Positions 1 through 7,739 of a DNA stretch of 64,000 nucleotides are shown one piece after another (positions within the stretch are counted from its first letter, which is position 1; every line of letters begins with the position of its first letter). A program made the translations under genes and the position numbers. The notes beneath the pieces are model-generated. The model made no database searches and was not told the DNA's origin. It saw only the letters and a list, made by a program, of their open reading frames with translations. Source of the stretch: Kaistia granuli DSM 23481 (GTDB lineage: Bacteria > Pseudomonadota > Alphaproteobacteria > Rhizobiales > Kaistiaceae); contig NZ_AQYH01000001.1 of NCBI RefSeq assembly GCF_000380505.1, positions 62,001-126,000 on the forward strand, given 5' to 3'.

Positions 1-255
1 AAGGTTCCGGCCGCCATCCATGTCACGCCGGAAGCGGCGGCGGGCGGCGCCATCGGCAAGGTGCGCGACGGTGACCGGATCCGTGTCGACGCGGTCAACG
101 GCACGCTCGAAGTGCTGGTTGACGCGGCGACCTTCGCCGCCCGGCCGCTCGTCGAGGAAGACCTCTCCGGCAATGAGTTCGGTCTCGGCCGCGAGTTGTT
201 CGCGATGTTCCGCGCGAGTGCCGCCCCGGCCGAGCTGGGCGCGGGCGTTTTCTAG
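1..255 (+). CDS. edd: Phosphogluconate dehydratase, C-terminal end (partial)
   Basis: Only the last 84 codons are in the window; the gene enters from the left edge in frame 1 and stops with TAG. The tail reads [12 protein letters not shown], then [10 protein letters not shown] and GRELFAMFR before ending GAGVF, which is the C-terminal pattern of Edd-type dehydratases (the GRELF block close to the end) rather than IlvD. Edd is a cytoplasmic Fe-S enzyme turning 6-phosphogluconate into 2-keto-3-deoxy-6-phosphogluconate in the Entner-Doudoroff pathway. The Fe-S cysteines and active site lie outside the window, so the call rests on the C-terminus alone. It has no functional link to the sulfur operon that follows 300 bp later. 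Confidence 0.8.
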   Translation, partial: KVPAAIHVTPEAAAGGAIGKVRDGDRIRVDAVNGTLEVLVDAATFAARPLVEEDLSGNEFGLGRELFAMFRASAAPAELGAGVF

Positions 256-308
256 GCGCGCCGTCAATATCACGATAAATACGATATAATAGGTCGTGTA
301 TTACCTGT

Positions 309-343
309 TCTTCTTGGTCTCGCCGGCGGCGAGGCCAAGAAGA
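309..343 (+). promoter_or_regulatory. Strong 16-bp hairpin downstream of edd
   Basis: Arms 309-324 and 328-343 are complementary over 16 positions with one G-U wobble and a 3-nt loop (GGC). It starts 54 bases after the edd stop and is followed by GGGTGATC rather than a U-tract. It could be an edd mRNA end or stabiliser, or, if the TATAAT at 285-290 is a start signal, a 5' leader structure of the sulfur operon. Confidence 0.5.
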
Positions 344-500
344 GGGTGATCAAGGCTCGCCCAAACATCGGGATGCAACGAACAGGCGTACGGGCAATAC
401 GCAGCTTCGTCACGTTCGTCGCCCTGCGTGGAATGTTTTTCCATGCCTCTTCGCGAGATTGGAACGGCCGACGTCGTACGAGGCCGGTTAAGTCTCTAGA

Positions 501-523
501 AAGTCTGCAATCGTTCCAGACTT
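501..523 (+). promoter_or_regulatory. Inverted repeat upstream of cysG (candidate operator)
   Basis: A perfect dyad: AAGTCTG at 501-507 and CAGACTT at 517-523 with 9 bases between, centred about 51 bases before the cysG start codon. The position and symmetry suit a dimeric regulator of the sulfate operon. No regulator gene lies beside it, so its protein partner is unknown. Confidence 0.4.
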
Positions 524-562
524 CGCACGGTCCTTTTTTTGATCGTGCCCGAGGAGAGACGG

Positions 563-2002
563 ATGGCCCCGGCCACACGCAGCGCGCATCGCAAGCTTGG
601 CACGTTTCCCGCCTTCCACAGGGTAGAGGGGCGAAAGGTCGTGATCGTCGGCGGTGGCGACGAAGCTGCCGCGAAAATCCGGCTGCTGGCCGAGACCAGC
701 GCCGCACTCGTCGTCTTCGCTTCCGATCTGGAGCCGGAGGCGCGCCGGGATCTCGACGCGGCCGGCGCGACGCTGCAAGCCCGTTTCCCTGTCGTGGCCG
801 ACCTCGCCGACGCCGCGCTCGTTTTCGCCGCGACGGGTGACCTGGATGCCGACCGCGCCGTGCGTGATCTCGCCAAGGCCGCCGGCGTGCCGATCAATGT
901 CGTCGACCGCCCCGATCTCTGCGATTTCTTCACCCCGGCGCTGGTCAATCGCGCCCCGCTATCGATCGCGATCTCGACCGAGGGTGCTGCGCCGGTGCTT
1001 GCCCGCCATGTCCGCGCTCGCATCGAGGCGATGTTCGCCCCTCGTCTCGGCGATCTCGCCGATTTGGCCGAGCGGCTCAGGGCGCAGGTCGCCGCCAAGA
1101 TCGGCAAGGGCGAGGCGCGCCGCTTCTGGGCGCATTTCTTCACCGGGCCAACCGCCGCCAAGGTGCTCGCCGGCCAGATCGAGGAAGGCGAGATCGACGC
1201 GGTCGCTGCGATCGACCGCGCCGCCGAGACATCGCGCGTCGCCAGCGTCGGCCATGTCAGCCTGGTCGGCGCCGGTCCGGGCGCGGAGGATCTCCTGACG
1301 CTGCGCGCCCAGCGCCTGCTGCAGGAAGCCGACGTGATCGTCTATGACAAGCTGGTGCCGGAAGCGATCGTCGCCATGGGCCGTCGCGACGCACTGCGTA
1401 TCTATGTCGGCAAGGCCAAGGGCGCGCACGCGGCGAGCCAGGACGAGATCAACGCCATCCTGGTCCGCGAAGCGCAGGATGGCCGCCGCGTCGTCCGCCT
1501 GAAATCCGGCGATCCGCTGATCTTCGGCCGGGCCGGCGAGGAAATGGCGACGTTGCGTGCTGCTGGTGTGCCGTTCGACATCGTGCCCGGCATCACCGCC
1601 GCGATCGCTGCCGCTGCCGAGAACGAGATCCCGCTGACCTTGCGCGACGTCGCCTCGACGTTGGTCGTCGCCACCGGCCACGACATGCGCGGCGACACGC
1701 TGCCGGATTGGGCGGGCCTGGCGCTCTCCGGCGCGACGGTCGCCGTCTATATGGGCCGCAGCGTCGCCACCAAGGTCGCGGGTCGGCTGATCGACAACGG
1801 CCTGGCGCCGTCGACGCCGGTCGCCGTCATCGAGAACGCCTCGCGTGCCGATCGCCGCGCCTTTGCCGGCCGGCTCGACGAACTGGCTGAAATCGCCGAC
1901 CGGCCCGAACTCGACGGCCCGGTCGTCATCATTGTCGGCCGCGTGGTCGCCGAAAGCGCGCTCGGCGTCTCGCCGCTGCCGCTCATGGCCATGGCGGCGT
2001 GA
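563..2002 (+). CDS. cysG: Siroheme synthase, fused precorrin-2 dehydrogenase/ferrochelatase and uroporphyrinogen methyltransferase
   Basis: The 479-residue protein makes siroheme, the cofactor of the sulfite reductase two genes downstream. Residues from about 15 carry the dehydrogenase/chelatase Rossmann fold (VVIVGGGDEAAAK). From about 232 the SUMT domain begins with VSLVGAGPGAEDLLTLRA, an SAM-binding GAGPG loop, and continues with VRLKSGDPLIFGRAGEE, the second SUMT signature. Length fits the fused CysG family. ATG at 563 is preferred over an upstream TTG (539) because GAGGAGA sits 5 bases before it. First gene of a six-gene operon; the next gene starts 10 bases after its stop. Confidence 0.93.
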   Translation: MAPATRSAHRKLGTFPAFHRVEGRKVVIVGGGDEAAAKIRLLAETSAALVVFASDLEPEARRDLDAAGATLQARFPVVADLADAALVFAATGDLDADRAVRDLAKAAGVPINVVDRPDLCDFFTPALVNRAPLSIAISTEGAAPVLARHVRARIEAMFAPRLGDLADLAERLRAQVAAKIGKGEARRFWAHFFTGPTAAKVLAGQIEEGEIDAVAAIDRAAETSRVASVGHVSLVGAGPGAEDLLTLRAQRLLQEADVIVYDKLVPEAIVAMGRRDALRIYVGKAKGAHAASQDEINAILVREAQDGRRVVRLKSGDPLIFGRAGEEMATLRAAGVPFDIVPGITAAIAAAAENEIPLTLRDVASTLVVATGHDMRGDTLPDWAGLALSGATVAVYMGRSVATKVAGRLIDNGLAPSTPVAVIENASRADRRAFAGRLDELAEIADRPELDGPVVIIVGRVVAESALGVSPLPLMAMAA

Positions 2003-2012
2003 GGGAATTGCA

Positions 2013-2336
2013 ATGACCGACAAGCTCATCACGGCGAACCATCTCGGCGACGGGCTCGTCGTTTTCCTGACCGCCGAGGGCGGCTGGTCCTACCAGCTCG
2101 CCGACGCGCGCGTCATTCCGGATGCCGAGCTCGAGGACGCTCTGCGTCACGCCAAGGCGCAGCACGAGGCGCAGATCGTCGTTGATCCCTACGAGATCGA
2201 GGCGACGGTCGAGGCTGGCGTCCCCGTGCCGGTCCGCCTGCGCGAAAAGATCCGGGCCGCCGGCGGCCCGACCGTGACCTATGGCGTGGCCGAGATCGCC
2301 GAGCGCGCCGCCCTTCGAAGTATGCAGGTTGAGTGA
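2013..2336 (+). CDS. DUF2849 family protein of the sulfate operon
   Basis: A 107-residue protein with no signal peptide, starting MTDKLITANHLGDGLVVFL. It matches the DUF2849 small proteins that sit between cysG and the sulfite reductase gene in alphaproteobacteria. The biochemical role is not established. The conserved position suggests a helper in siroheme delivery or in the reductase itself, which is inference. Its TGA overlaps the ATG of the next gene by one base (TGATG), so the two are translationally coupled. No cysteine cluster or other catalytic motif is visible. Confidence 0.8.
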   Translation: MTDKLITANHLGDGLVVFLTAEGGWSYQLADARVIPDAELEDALRHAKAQHEAQIVVDPYEIEATVEAGVPVPVRLREKIRAAGGPTVTYGVAEIAERAALRSMQVE

Positions 2337-3994
2337 TGTATCGCTACGACGAGTTCGACCATGAGTTCGTGACCGCCCGCGTCGCCCAGTTCCGCGACCA
2401 GGTCGGCCGCCGTGTCTCCGGCGAGTTGACGGAAGACCAGTTCAAGCCGCTGCGGCTGATGAACGGCGTCTATCTGCAGCTGCACGCCTACATGCTGCGC
2501 GTCGCCGTGCCCTATGGCACGCTGAACAGCGCGCAGATGCGGATGCTGGCGCATGTGGCGCGGAAGTATGATCGCGGCTACGGCCATTTCACCACGCGTC
2601 AGAACATCCAGTTCAACTGGCCGAAGCTTTCCGAAATTCCCGACGCGCTGGCCGAGCTCGCCTCGGTCGAGATGCACGCGATCCAGACCTCGGGCAATTG
2701 CATCCGCAACGTGACGGCGGACCATTTCGCCGGCGCCGCCGAGGACGAGGTCGCCGATCCGCGCCCCTATGCCGAAATCCTGCGGCAATGGTCGTCGCTG
2801 CATCCGGAGTTCGTCTTCCTGCCGAGGAAGTTCAAGGTCGCCGTCACCGGCGCCGAGCGCGACCGCGCCGCGATCCAGGTGCACGACATCGGGCTGCATC
2901 TGAAGAAGGATGCCGCGGGCCGGCTCGGTTTCGCCGTCTATATCGGCGGCGGTCAGGGCCGCACGCCGATGATCGCCAAGAAGATTCGCGACTTCCTCCC
3001 CGAGGAGGACTTGCTCTCCTATTCGGAGGCGATCCTGCGCGTCTACAATCTGAACGGCCGTCGCGACAACAAGTACAAGGCCCGCATCAAGATCCTGGTG
3101 CACGAGACGGGCGCCGACGAGATCTCGCGCCAGGTCGAAGAGGAGTGGGAGCGCATTCGCCACGGCGCGCTCAAGCTGCCGCAGGGCGAGGTCGAGCGCA
3201 TCCGCGAATATTTCGCGGCGCCCGATACGCTGCAGCCGCTGCCGCCCAGCCCGGCGCTGGCGGTCGAGCGGGCCAAGGATCCGGAATTCGACGCCTGGGT
3301 CCAGCGCAATACGCATCCGCACCGCGTTCCGGGCCATGTCTCGGTGACGATATCGCTGAAGCCGATCGGCGGCACGCCGGGCGACGCCACGGCCGAGCAG
3401 ATGGACCTCGTGGCAGACCTCGCCGAGCGTCTCGCCTTCGACGAGATCCGCGTCAGCCACGAGCAGAACCTGATCCTGCCGCATGTAGCCAAGAGCGACC
3501 TAAGGGCGATCTATGACGAATTGCTGGTGTCGGGCCTCGCCACCGCCAATGCCGGCCTCGTCACCGACATCATCGCCTGCCCGGGCCTCGACTATTGCGC
3601 GCTCGCCAATGCCCGCTCGATTCCGGTCGCGCAGCGCATCTCGCAGCGCTTCGGCGACATCGCCCGCCAACGCGACATCGGCGATCTGAAGATCAAGATC
3701 TCCGGCTGCATCAACGCCTGCGGCCATCACCATGTCGGCCATATCGGCATCTTGGGCGTCGAGAAGAAGGGCGAGGAATTCTACCAGATCTCGCTCGGCG
3801 GCTCCGGCGACGAGAACTCGTCAATCGGCGAGATCATCGGCCGCGGCTTCTCCACCGACGAAATCGTCGATGCCGTCGAGACGCTGGTCGATACCTACAT
3901 TTCCCGCCGTGAGACCCCTGACGAAACCTTCCTTGCCGCCTATCGCCGCCTTGGCCAGGCACCCTTCAAGGAAGCTCTCTATGGCACGGCTTGA
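2336..3994 (+). CDS. cysI: Siroheme [4Fe-4S] nitrite/sulfite reductase (assimilatory sulfite reductase)
   Basis: The 552-residue protein has the two-half arrangement of the nitrite/sulfite reductase family. Its cluster/siroheme ligands are visible as C415-x5-C421 (ACPGLDYCALA) and C458-x3-C462 (SGCINACGHHH). It reduces sulfite to sulfide in the cytoplasm with six electrons. No flavoprotein subunit gene (cysJ) is here, so electrons probably come from ferredoxin; one is encoded at the end of the operon. The position between cysG and cysH favours sulfite over nitrite. ATG 2336 overlaps the previous stop, and the gene overlaps cysH by 14 bases. Confidence 0.9.
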   Translation: MYRYDEFDHEFVTARVAQFRDQVGRRVSGELTEDQFKPLRLMNGVYLQLHAYMLRVAVPYGTLNSAQMRMLAHVARKYDRGYGHFTTRQNIQFNWPKLSEIPDALAELASVEMHAIQTSGNCIRNVTADHFAGAAEDEVADPRPYAEILRQWSSLHPEFVFLPRKFKVAVTGAERDRAAIQVHDIGLHLKKDAAGRLGFAVYIGGGQGRTPMIAKKIRDFLPEEDLLSYSEAILRVYNLNGRRDNKYKARIKILVHETGADEISRQVEEEWERIRHGALKLPQGEVERIREYFAAPDTLQPLPPSPALAVERAKDPEFDAWVQRNTHPHRVPGHVSVTISLKPIGGTPGDATAEQMDLVADLAERLAFDEIRVSHEQNLILPHVAKSDLRAIYDELLVSGLATANAGLVTDIIACPGLDYCALANARSIPVAQRISQRFGDIARQRDIGDLKIKISGCINACGHHHVGHIGILGVEKKGEEFYQISLGGSGDENSSIGEIIGRGFSTDEIVDAVETLVDTYISRRETPDETFLAAYRRLGQAPFKEALYGTA

Positions 3995-4733
3995 CCCGGT
4001 CGCCTTCGGCTTCGACCACGAAAGCGCCGGCCTGCAGGAGGCGGCGGTTCTCAATGCCCGCTTCGCCGGACTGCCGGCCCGCGAGCTGGTGCGGCGCGCG
4101 CTGACCGAGATCTTTCCCGGCCGGATCGCGCTGGTATCAAGCTTCGGCGCTGAATCGGCGGTGCTGCTGCATCTCGTCGCCTCGATCGACCGCACCATCC
4201 CGGTCGTGTTCATGGATACGCTGCGTCTGTTTCCAGAAACACTCGCTTATCGCGATGCGCTGGCCGATCGCCTCGGCCTGACCGATCTGCGCACGATCCA
4301 GCCGGATGCCGAGAAGCTCGCCGCCGCCGATCCGCACAAGGCGCTCTGGATGACGGATGCCGACGCGTGCTGCCGCATCCGCAAGACGGAGCCGTTGGCC
4401 CGCGCCATGGAGGGCTTCGACGCCTGGTTCACCGGCCGCAAGCGCTTTCAGGCGTCGACCCGGGCGGCGATCCAGTCCTTCGAGCAGGATGGGGTCCGCA
4501 TCAAGGTCAATCCGCTCGCCACCTGGTCGGTCGACGACCTCAAGGCCTATGTGGTTGAGCATGATCTGCCGCCGCACCCTCTGGTCGCCGCCGGCTATCC
4601 CTCGATCGGCTGCGTGCCCTGCACATCCAAGGTGAAGCCGGGCGAGGATGCCCGGGCCGGCCGCTGGCGAGGTCTGGACAAGACCGAATGCGGCATCCAT
4701 CTAGGTCTCGAGAACGACGGAAGCGGCATCTGA
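3981..4733 (+). CDS. cysH: Adenylylsulfate (APS) reductase, [4Fe-4S] type
   Basis: The 250-residue PAPS/APS reductase family protein reduces activated sulfate to sulfite. It has the full cysteine set of the Fe-S, APS-using branch: C130-C131 (DACCRIRK), C211-x2-C214 (IGCVPC), and the catalytic Cys in ECGIH (C237). The CC...CxxC pattern is absent from enterobacterial PAPS-specific enzymes, so APS is the expected substrate. SSFGAESAVLLHL is the phosphate-binding SFGxES loop. The start ATG lies inside the end of the sulfite reductase gene, which implies coupling. The sulfate-activating cysDN genes are not in the window. Confidence 0.92.
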   Translation: MARLDPVAFGFDHESAGLQEAAVLNARFAGLPARELVRRALTEIFPGRIALVSSFGAESAVLLHLVASIDRTIPVVFMDTLRLFPETLAYRDALADRLGLTDLRTIQPDAEKLAAADPHKALWMTDADACCRIRKTEPLARAMEGFDAWFTGRKRFQASTRAAIQSFEQDGVRIKVNPLATWSVDDLKAYVVEHDLPPHPLVAAGYPSIGCVPCTSKVKPGEDARAGRWRGLDKTECGIHLGLENDGSGI

Positions 4734-4734
4734 C

Positions 4735-5256
4735 ATGAGCCTCTGGAAAAATGGATCCTTTGTCGACGACGCCTTCCGGCGGGTGGCCGACGACGAGCCG
4801 ATCGCCGACACGGATGCCGTGATCGTCAGCCTCGCGCGTTTCCGCGCCGAGCGCGACGTTCTGGTCGCTCGCAACGCGCCGCTCGGCGTGGTGATCGAGC
4901 CGGGCGCCGACTGGTCGGACATCGTCGCTGATTTGCCGCGCCTCGCCGTGGTGGCCGCGGACCTGCCGAAGTTCGCCGATGGCCGCGCTTTTTCGATCGG
5001 CCGGCTGTTGCGCGACCGGGACGGATTTCAGGGCGAGCTGCGCGCCGTCGGCGCCTTTTTCCTCGACCAGATCCCCTTCCTGAAGCGGGTCGGCTTCGAC
5101 GCCTTTTCGACGGACGATCCGCTTGTGCTAAAGGGTTTGCGGGATGGTCGCTGGCCGGAAGTGACCGAATATTTGCAGCCCGTCGCCGACAATGGCGAAG
5201 TGCCGGCCGGAACGCGCCCCTGGGCGCGGCGGCCGACGGCAAGGCCGGTTGAATAG
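4735..5256 (+). CDS. DUF934 family protein of the sulfate operon
   Basis: A 173-residue cytoplasmic protein starting one base after the cysH stop. It belongs to DUF934, regularly found next to cysH and cysI in proteobacteria and often annotated as an oxidoreductase although no reaction is proven. The middle reads GRAFSIGRLLRDRDGF..GELRAVGAFFLDQIPFLKRVGFDAF, the conserved block of the family. No cysteines or nucleotide-binding loop are seen. A role in assembling or electron-coupling the reductases is inference from position only. Confidence 0.82.
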   Translation: MSLWKNGSFVDDAFRRVADDEPIADTDAVIVSLARFRAERDVLVARNAPLGVVIEPGADWSDIVADLPRLAVVAADLPKFADGRAFSIGRLLRDRDGFQGELRAVGAFFLDQIPFLKRVGFDAFSTDDPLVLKGLRDGRWPEVTEYLQPVADNGEVPAGTRPWARRPTARPVE

Positions 5257-5266
5257 GGATAGCGTC

Positions 5267-5599
5267 ATGAAGATCTTCGTCACGGACCATGCCGGCGAGG
5301 AGCACGAGCTCGAAGCCCTCGAGGGCTGGCGGGTGATGGAAGTCATTCGCGACTGGAATGTCGGCATCAAGGCCGAATGCGGCGGCGCCTGCGCCTGCGC
5401 CACCTGTCATGTCTATGTCGATGCCGACTGGATCGACCGGCTGATCCCGATGACGGATGAAGAGGAAGAGCGGCTCGACGACGCCATGGCCGTCAAGTCG
5501 AACTCGCGCCTGTCCTGCCAGCTGCTGATGTCCGACGAGCTCGACGGTCTCCGGCTGCGCCTCGCCCCCGGCAGCGAGCCGGAAGAACTGGCGGCCTGA
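5267..5599 (+). CDS. [2Fe-2S] ferredoxin, adrenodoxin type
   Basis: A 110-residue ferredoxin with the ligand motif ECGGACACATC (C-x5-C-x2-C) and a fourth Cys in RLSCQLL, ending in an acidic tail as in FdxB/adrenodoxin-like proteins. Start ATG 5267 is chosen because MKIFVTDHAGEEHELEA is the normal N-terminus; the longer frame is arginine-rich read-through of the preceding gene's end. As the last gene of the operon it is a plausible electron donor to the sulfite reductase, although this type can also serve Fe-S assembly. It converges on the exporter operon, 19 bases away. Confidence 0.88.
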   Translation: MKIFVTDHAGEEHELEALEGWRVMEVIRDWNVGIKAECGGACACATCHVYVDADWIDRLIPMTDEEEERLDDAMAVKSNSRLSCQLLMSDELDGLRLRLAPGSEPEELAA

Positions 5600-5618
5600 G
5601 GCCGGCGGCCCAGCCCCG

Positions 5619-6755
5619 TCAGTCGAGCGTCCGACGATAGCGGAACAGCGCCAGCGTGCCTACCGCCAGCCAGAAGGCGACGAGCGGCCAGATCTCGCCG
5701 ACGAGGTCGGCCGGGCCGCTACCCTTCAGCATGATGCCGCGCACGGAGCGGATGTAATGCGTGATCGGCAGGGCGCTGCCGATCACCTGCGCCCAGTCCG
5801 GCATGCCGCGGAACGGGAACATGAAGCCTGACAGCAGGATCGACGGCAGGAACCAGAAGAAGGTCATCTGCATCGCCTGCATCTGGTTGCGGGCGATCGT
5901 CGAGAACGTATAGCCGAGCGTCACGTTGCAGCCGATGAACAGGAAGGTAACGCCGAGCAGCACGGCGAACGATCCCATCATCGGCACATGGAACAGGATC
6001 TGCGCGCAGACGAGGATGACGGCGACCTGCACGAGACCGAAGCCGATGTAGGGCACGATCTTGCCGATCATGATCTCGAACGGCGTCGCCGGCATCGCCA
6101 TCAGGTTTTCCATCGTGCCGCGCTCGATCTCGCGCGTGAGCGCCAAGGCCGTCATCAGGATGGTCGTCATGGTCAGGATGGTGCCGAGCAGGCCCGGCAC
6201 GATGTTGTAGGCGGTGATGCCCTCCGGATTGTAGCGGCGCTGGATCACCAGCTCGACGGCGGCCGGGACGCTCTGCTGGGTCGTCAGCGGCCCTGTGAGT
6301 TCGCGCTTCAGCGCGCTCGCCAGGATCTGGGGCAGGGCGCCCAGCGCGTTGGTGGTGGCAGCGGGATCGGTGGCGTCGGCCTCAACGAGCAGTTGCGGCC
6401 GCGTGCCGCGCACCAGATCGCGCTCGAAGCCGGCCGGCACGGTGACGACATAGCTCGCCGAACCGTCGATCAGAGCCTCGTTCGCCTCTGCCTCGCTGGC
6501 GAGCCCCGGGGCGATCTGGAAATAGCCGGAAGCCTCCATCGCCGCGACGATGGCGCGCGAGGCGGGCCCGCTGTCGGCGGCGACGATCAGCGTCGGCAGC
6601 CGCTTCGGGTCGAGATTGATCGCATAGCCGAACAGCACCAGCTGGATGATCGGAATGCCGATGATCATGGCGAAGGTCAGCCGGTCGCGCCGCATCTGGA
6701 TGAATTCCTTCACCATCAGCGCCGCGACGCGGGAGAGCGAGAAGCCGGCGCTCAT
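5619..6755 (-). CDS. ABC-2 type exporter permease (YbhS/YhhJ-like)
   Basis: The 378-residue inner-membrane protein has one N-terminal membrane segment (FAMIIGIPIIQLVLFGYAI), a roughly 150-residue extracytoplasmic domain, then five more hydrophobic segments from about residue 185, the layout of ABC-2 drug/macromolecule exporters. The first ten residues after the start run into KEFIQMRRDRLTF, typical of the family. Its ATG overlaps the ATPase stop by 4 bases (ATGA). The substrate is unknown; the family exports antibiotics, dyes or lipids. Homologous systems often encode two permeases; only one is here, so it probably works as a homodimer. Confidence 0.85.
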   Translation of the reverse strand: MSAGFSLSRVAALMVKEFIQMRRDRLTFAMIIGIPIIQLVLFGYAINLDPKRLPTLIVAADSGPASRAIVAAMEASGYFQIAPGLASEAEANEALIDGSASYVVTVPAGFERDLVRGTRPQLLVEADATDPAATTNALGALPQILASALKRELTGPLTTQQSVPAAVELVIQRRYNPEGITAYNIVPGLLGTILTMTTILMTALALTREIERGTMENLMAMPATPFEIMIGKIVPYIGFGLVQVAVILVCAQILFHVPMMGSFAVLLGVTFLFIGCNVTLGYTFSTIARNQMQAMQMTFFWFLPSILLSGFMFPFRGMPDWAQVIGSALPITHYIRSVRGIMLKGSGPADLVGEIWPLVAFWLAVGTLALFRYRRTLD

Positions 6756-7732
6756 GGTGACGCTTCACCCTTGGCTTTGCCATTCCCCGGCTGGTCGGCG
6801 GCCTGTGCGGTCTGCATCAGACGGATGAACACGTCCTCCAGGCTGGTCTCGCCTGCCGTCGCGACGGCGTCCGATCCGGACGCGGCCAGCGCCGCCTCGA
6901 CCGCCGTCTTCAGCAGGGCCGGGTCGGGGCCGACGACATGCAGGTCATTGCCGAACGGCGCCACCTGCTCGACGCCCGGCTGGTCGCGCACCGCCTTGGC
7001 GATGGCGCCGACATCGCGACCGCTGACGATCATGGTGGAGAGGCTGGAGCTTTGGATCACCTCGTCGACCGTGCCGCGGGCGACGATCTTGCCATAGGCG
7101 ATGTAGATGATGCGGTGGCAGCGCTCGGCCTCGTCCATGTAGTGGGTCGAGACCAGCACGGTCAGGCCGTCGGTGGCGAGATCATGGATCTCGTCCCAGA
7201 ACTCGCGCCGCGCCTGCGGGTCGACGCCGGCGGTCGGTTCGTCGAGGAGCAGCAGCTTCGGCTGGTGCATGACCGAGGCGGCGAGCGCCAGCCGCTGTTT
7301 CCAGCCGCCCGACAGCGCACCGGCCAGCTGGTCACGGCGCTGATAGAGGCCGAGCCGCTCGAGCGTGCGCTTCACCACCGCCACCCGGTCGGGCAGGTCA
7401 TAGATCCGTGCCACGAAGTCGAGGTTCTCGCGGATCGTCAGGTCTTCATAGTAGGAAAAGCGCTGAGTCATGTAGCCGACCTGGCGCTTGATCCGGTCGG
7501 CATCCCTCAGGATGTCAAGGCCGAGGCAGGTGCCGCTGCCGCCATCGGGCCGGAGCAGGCCGCAGATCATCCGGATGGTCGTGGTCTTGCCGGAGCCGTT
7601 GGGGCCGAGGAAGCCGACGATCTCGCCGCGCCTCACGTCAAGCGAGACGTCATCGACGACGGTCTTGTCGCCGAAGCGCTTGGTCAGGCCGTGAATGTCG
7701 ATGACGACGTTTTCGGGCCTGCCATCCGCCAT
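6752..7732 (-). CDS. ABC exporter ATP-binding protein
   Basis: The 326-residue nucleotide-binding subunit carries Walker A GPNGSGKTT (residues 43-51), signature LSGGWKQRLALA, Walker B LLLLDEPTAGVDP and a switch His (VSTHYMDEA). The DEPTAGVDP block and the C-terminal 80-residue extension are typical of the CcmA/drug-export class. It energises the permease encoded just downstream and overlapping by 4 bases; the membrane fusion lipoprotein gene ends 7 bases upstream. Confidence in the class is high; the substrate cannot be read from the sequence. Confidence 0.92.
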   Translation of the reverse strand: MADGRPENVVIDIHGLTKRFGDKTVVDDVSLDVRRGEIVGFLGPNGSGKTTTIRMICGLLRPDGGSGTCLGLDILRDADRIKRQVGYMTQRFSYYEDLTIRENLDFVARIYDLPDRVAVVKRTLERLGLYQRRDQLAGALSGGWKQRLALAASVMHQPKLLLLDEPTAGVDPQARREFWDEIHDLATDGLTVLVSTHYMDEAERCHRIIYIAYGKIVARGTVDEVIQSSSLSTMIVSGRDVGAIAKAVRDQPGVEQVAPFGNDLHVVGPDPALLKTAVEAALAASGSDAVATAGETSLEDVFIRLMQTAQAADQPGNGKAKGEASP

Positions 7733-7739
7733 TTCCGCG

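Larger units (their letters stand above)
256..562 (+). promoter_or_regulatory. Intergenic control region between edd and the sulfate operon
   Basis: This 307-base gap has no credible gene. It holds a TATAAT box at 285-290 with only a weak -35 match about 17 bases upstream, a long hairpin (309-343), a short dyad GCGTA / TACGC (386-402), a 7-bp dyad (501-523), and a T7 run (534-540) inside a weak hairpin (525-548) just before the cysG ribosome site GAGGAGA (551-557). The short reading frames across it lack recognisable content. Which promoter serves cysG cannot be decided by eye. Confidence 0.5.
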
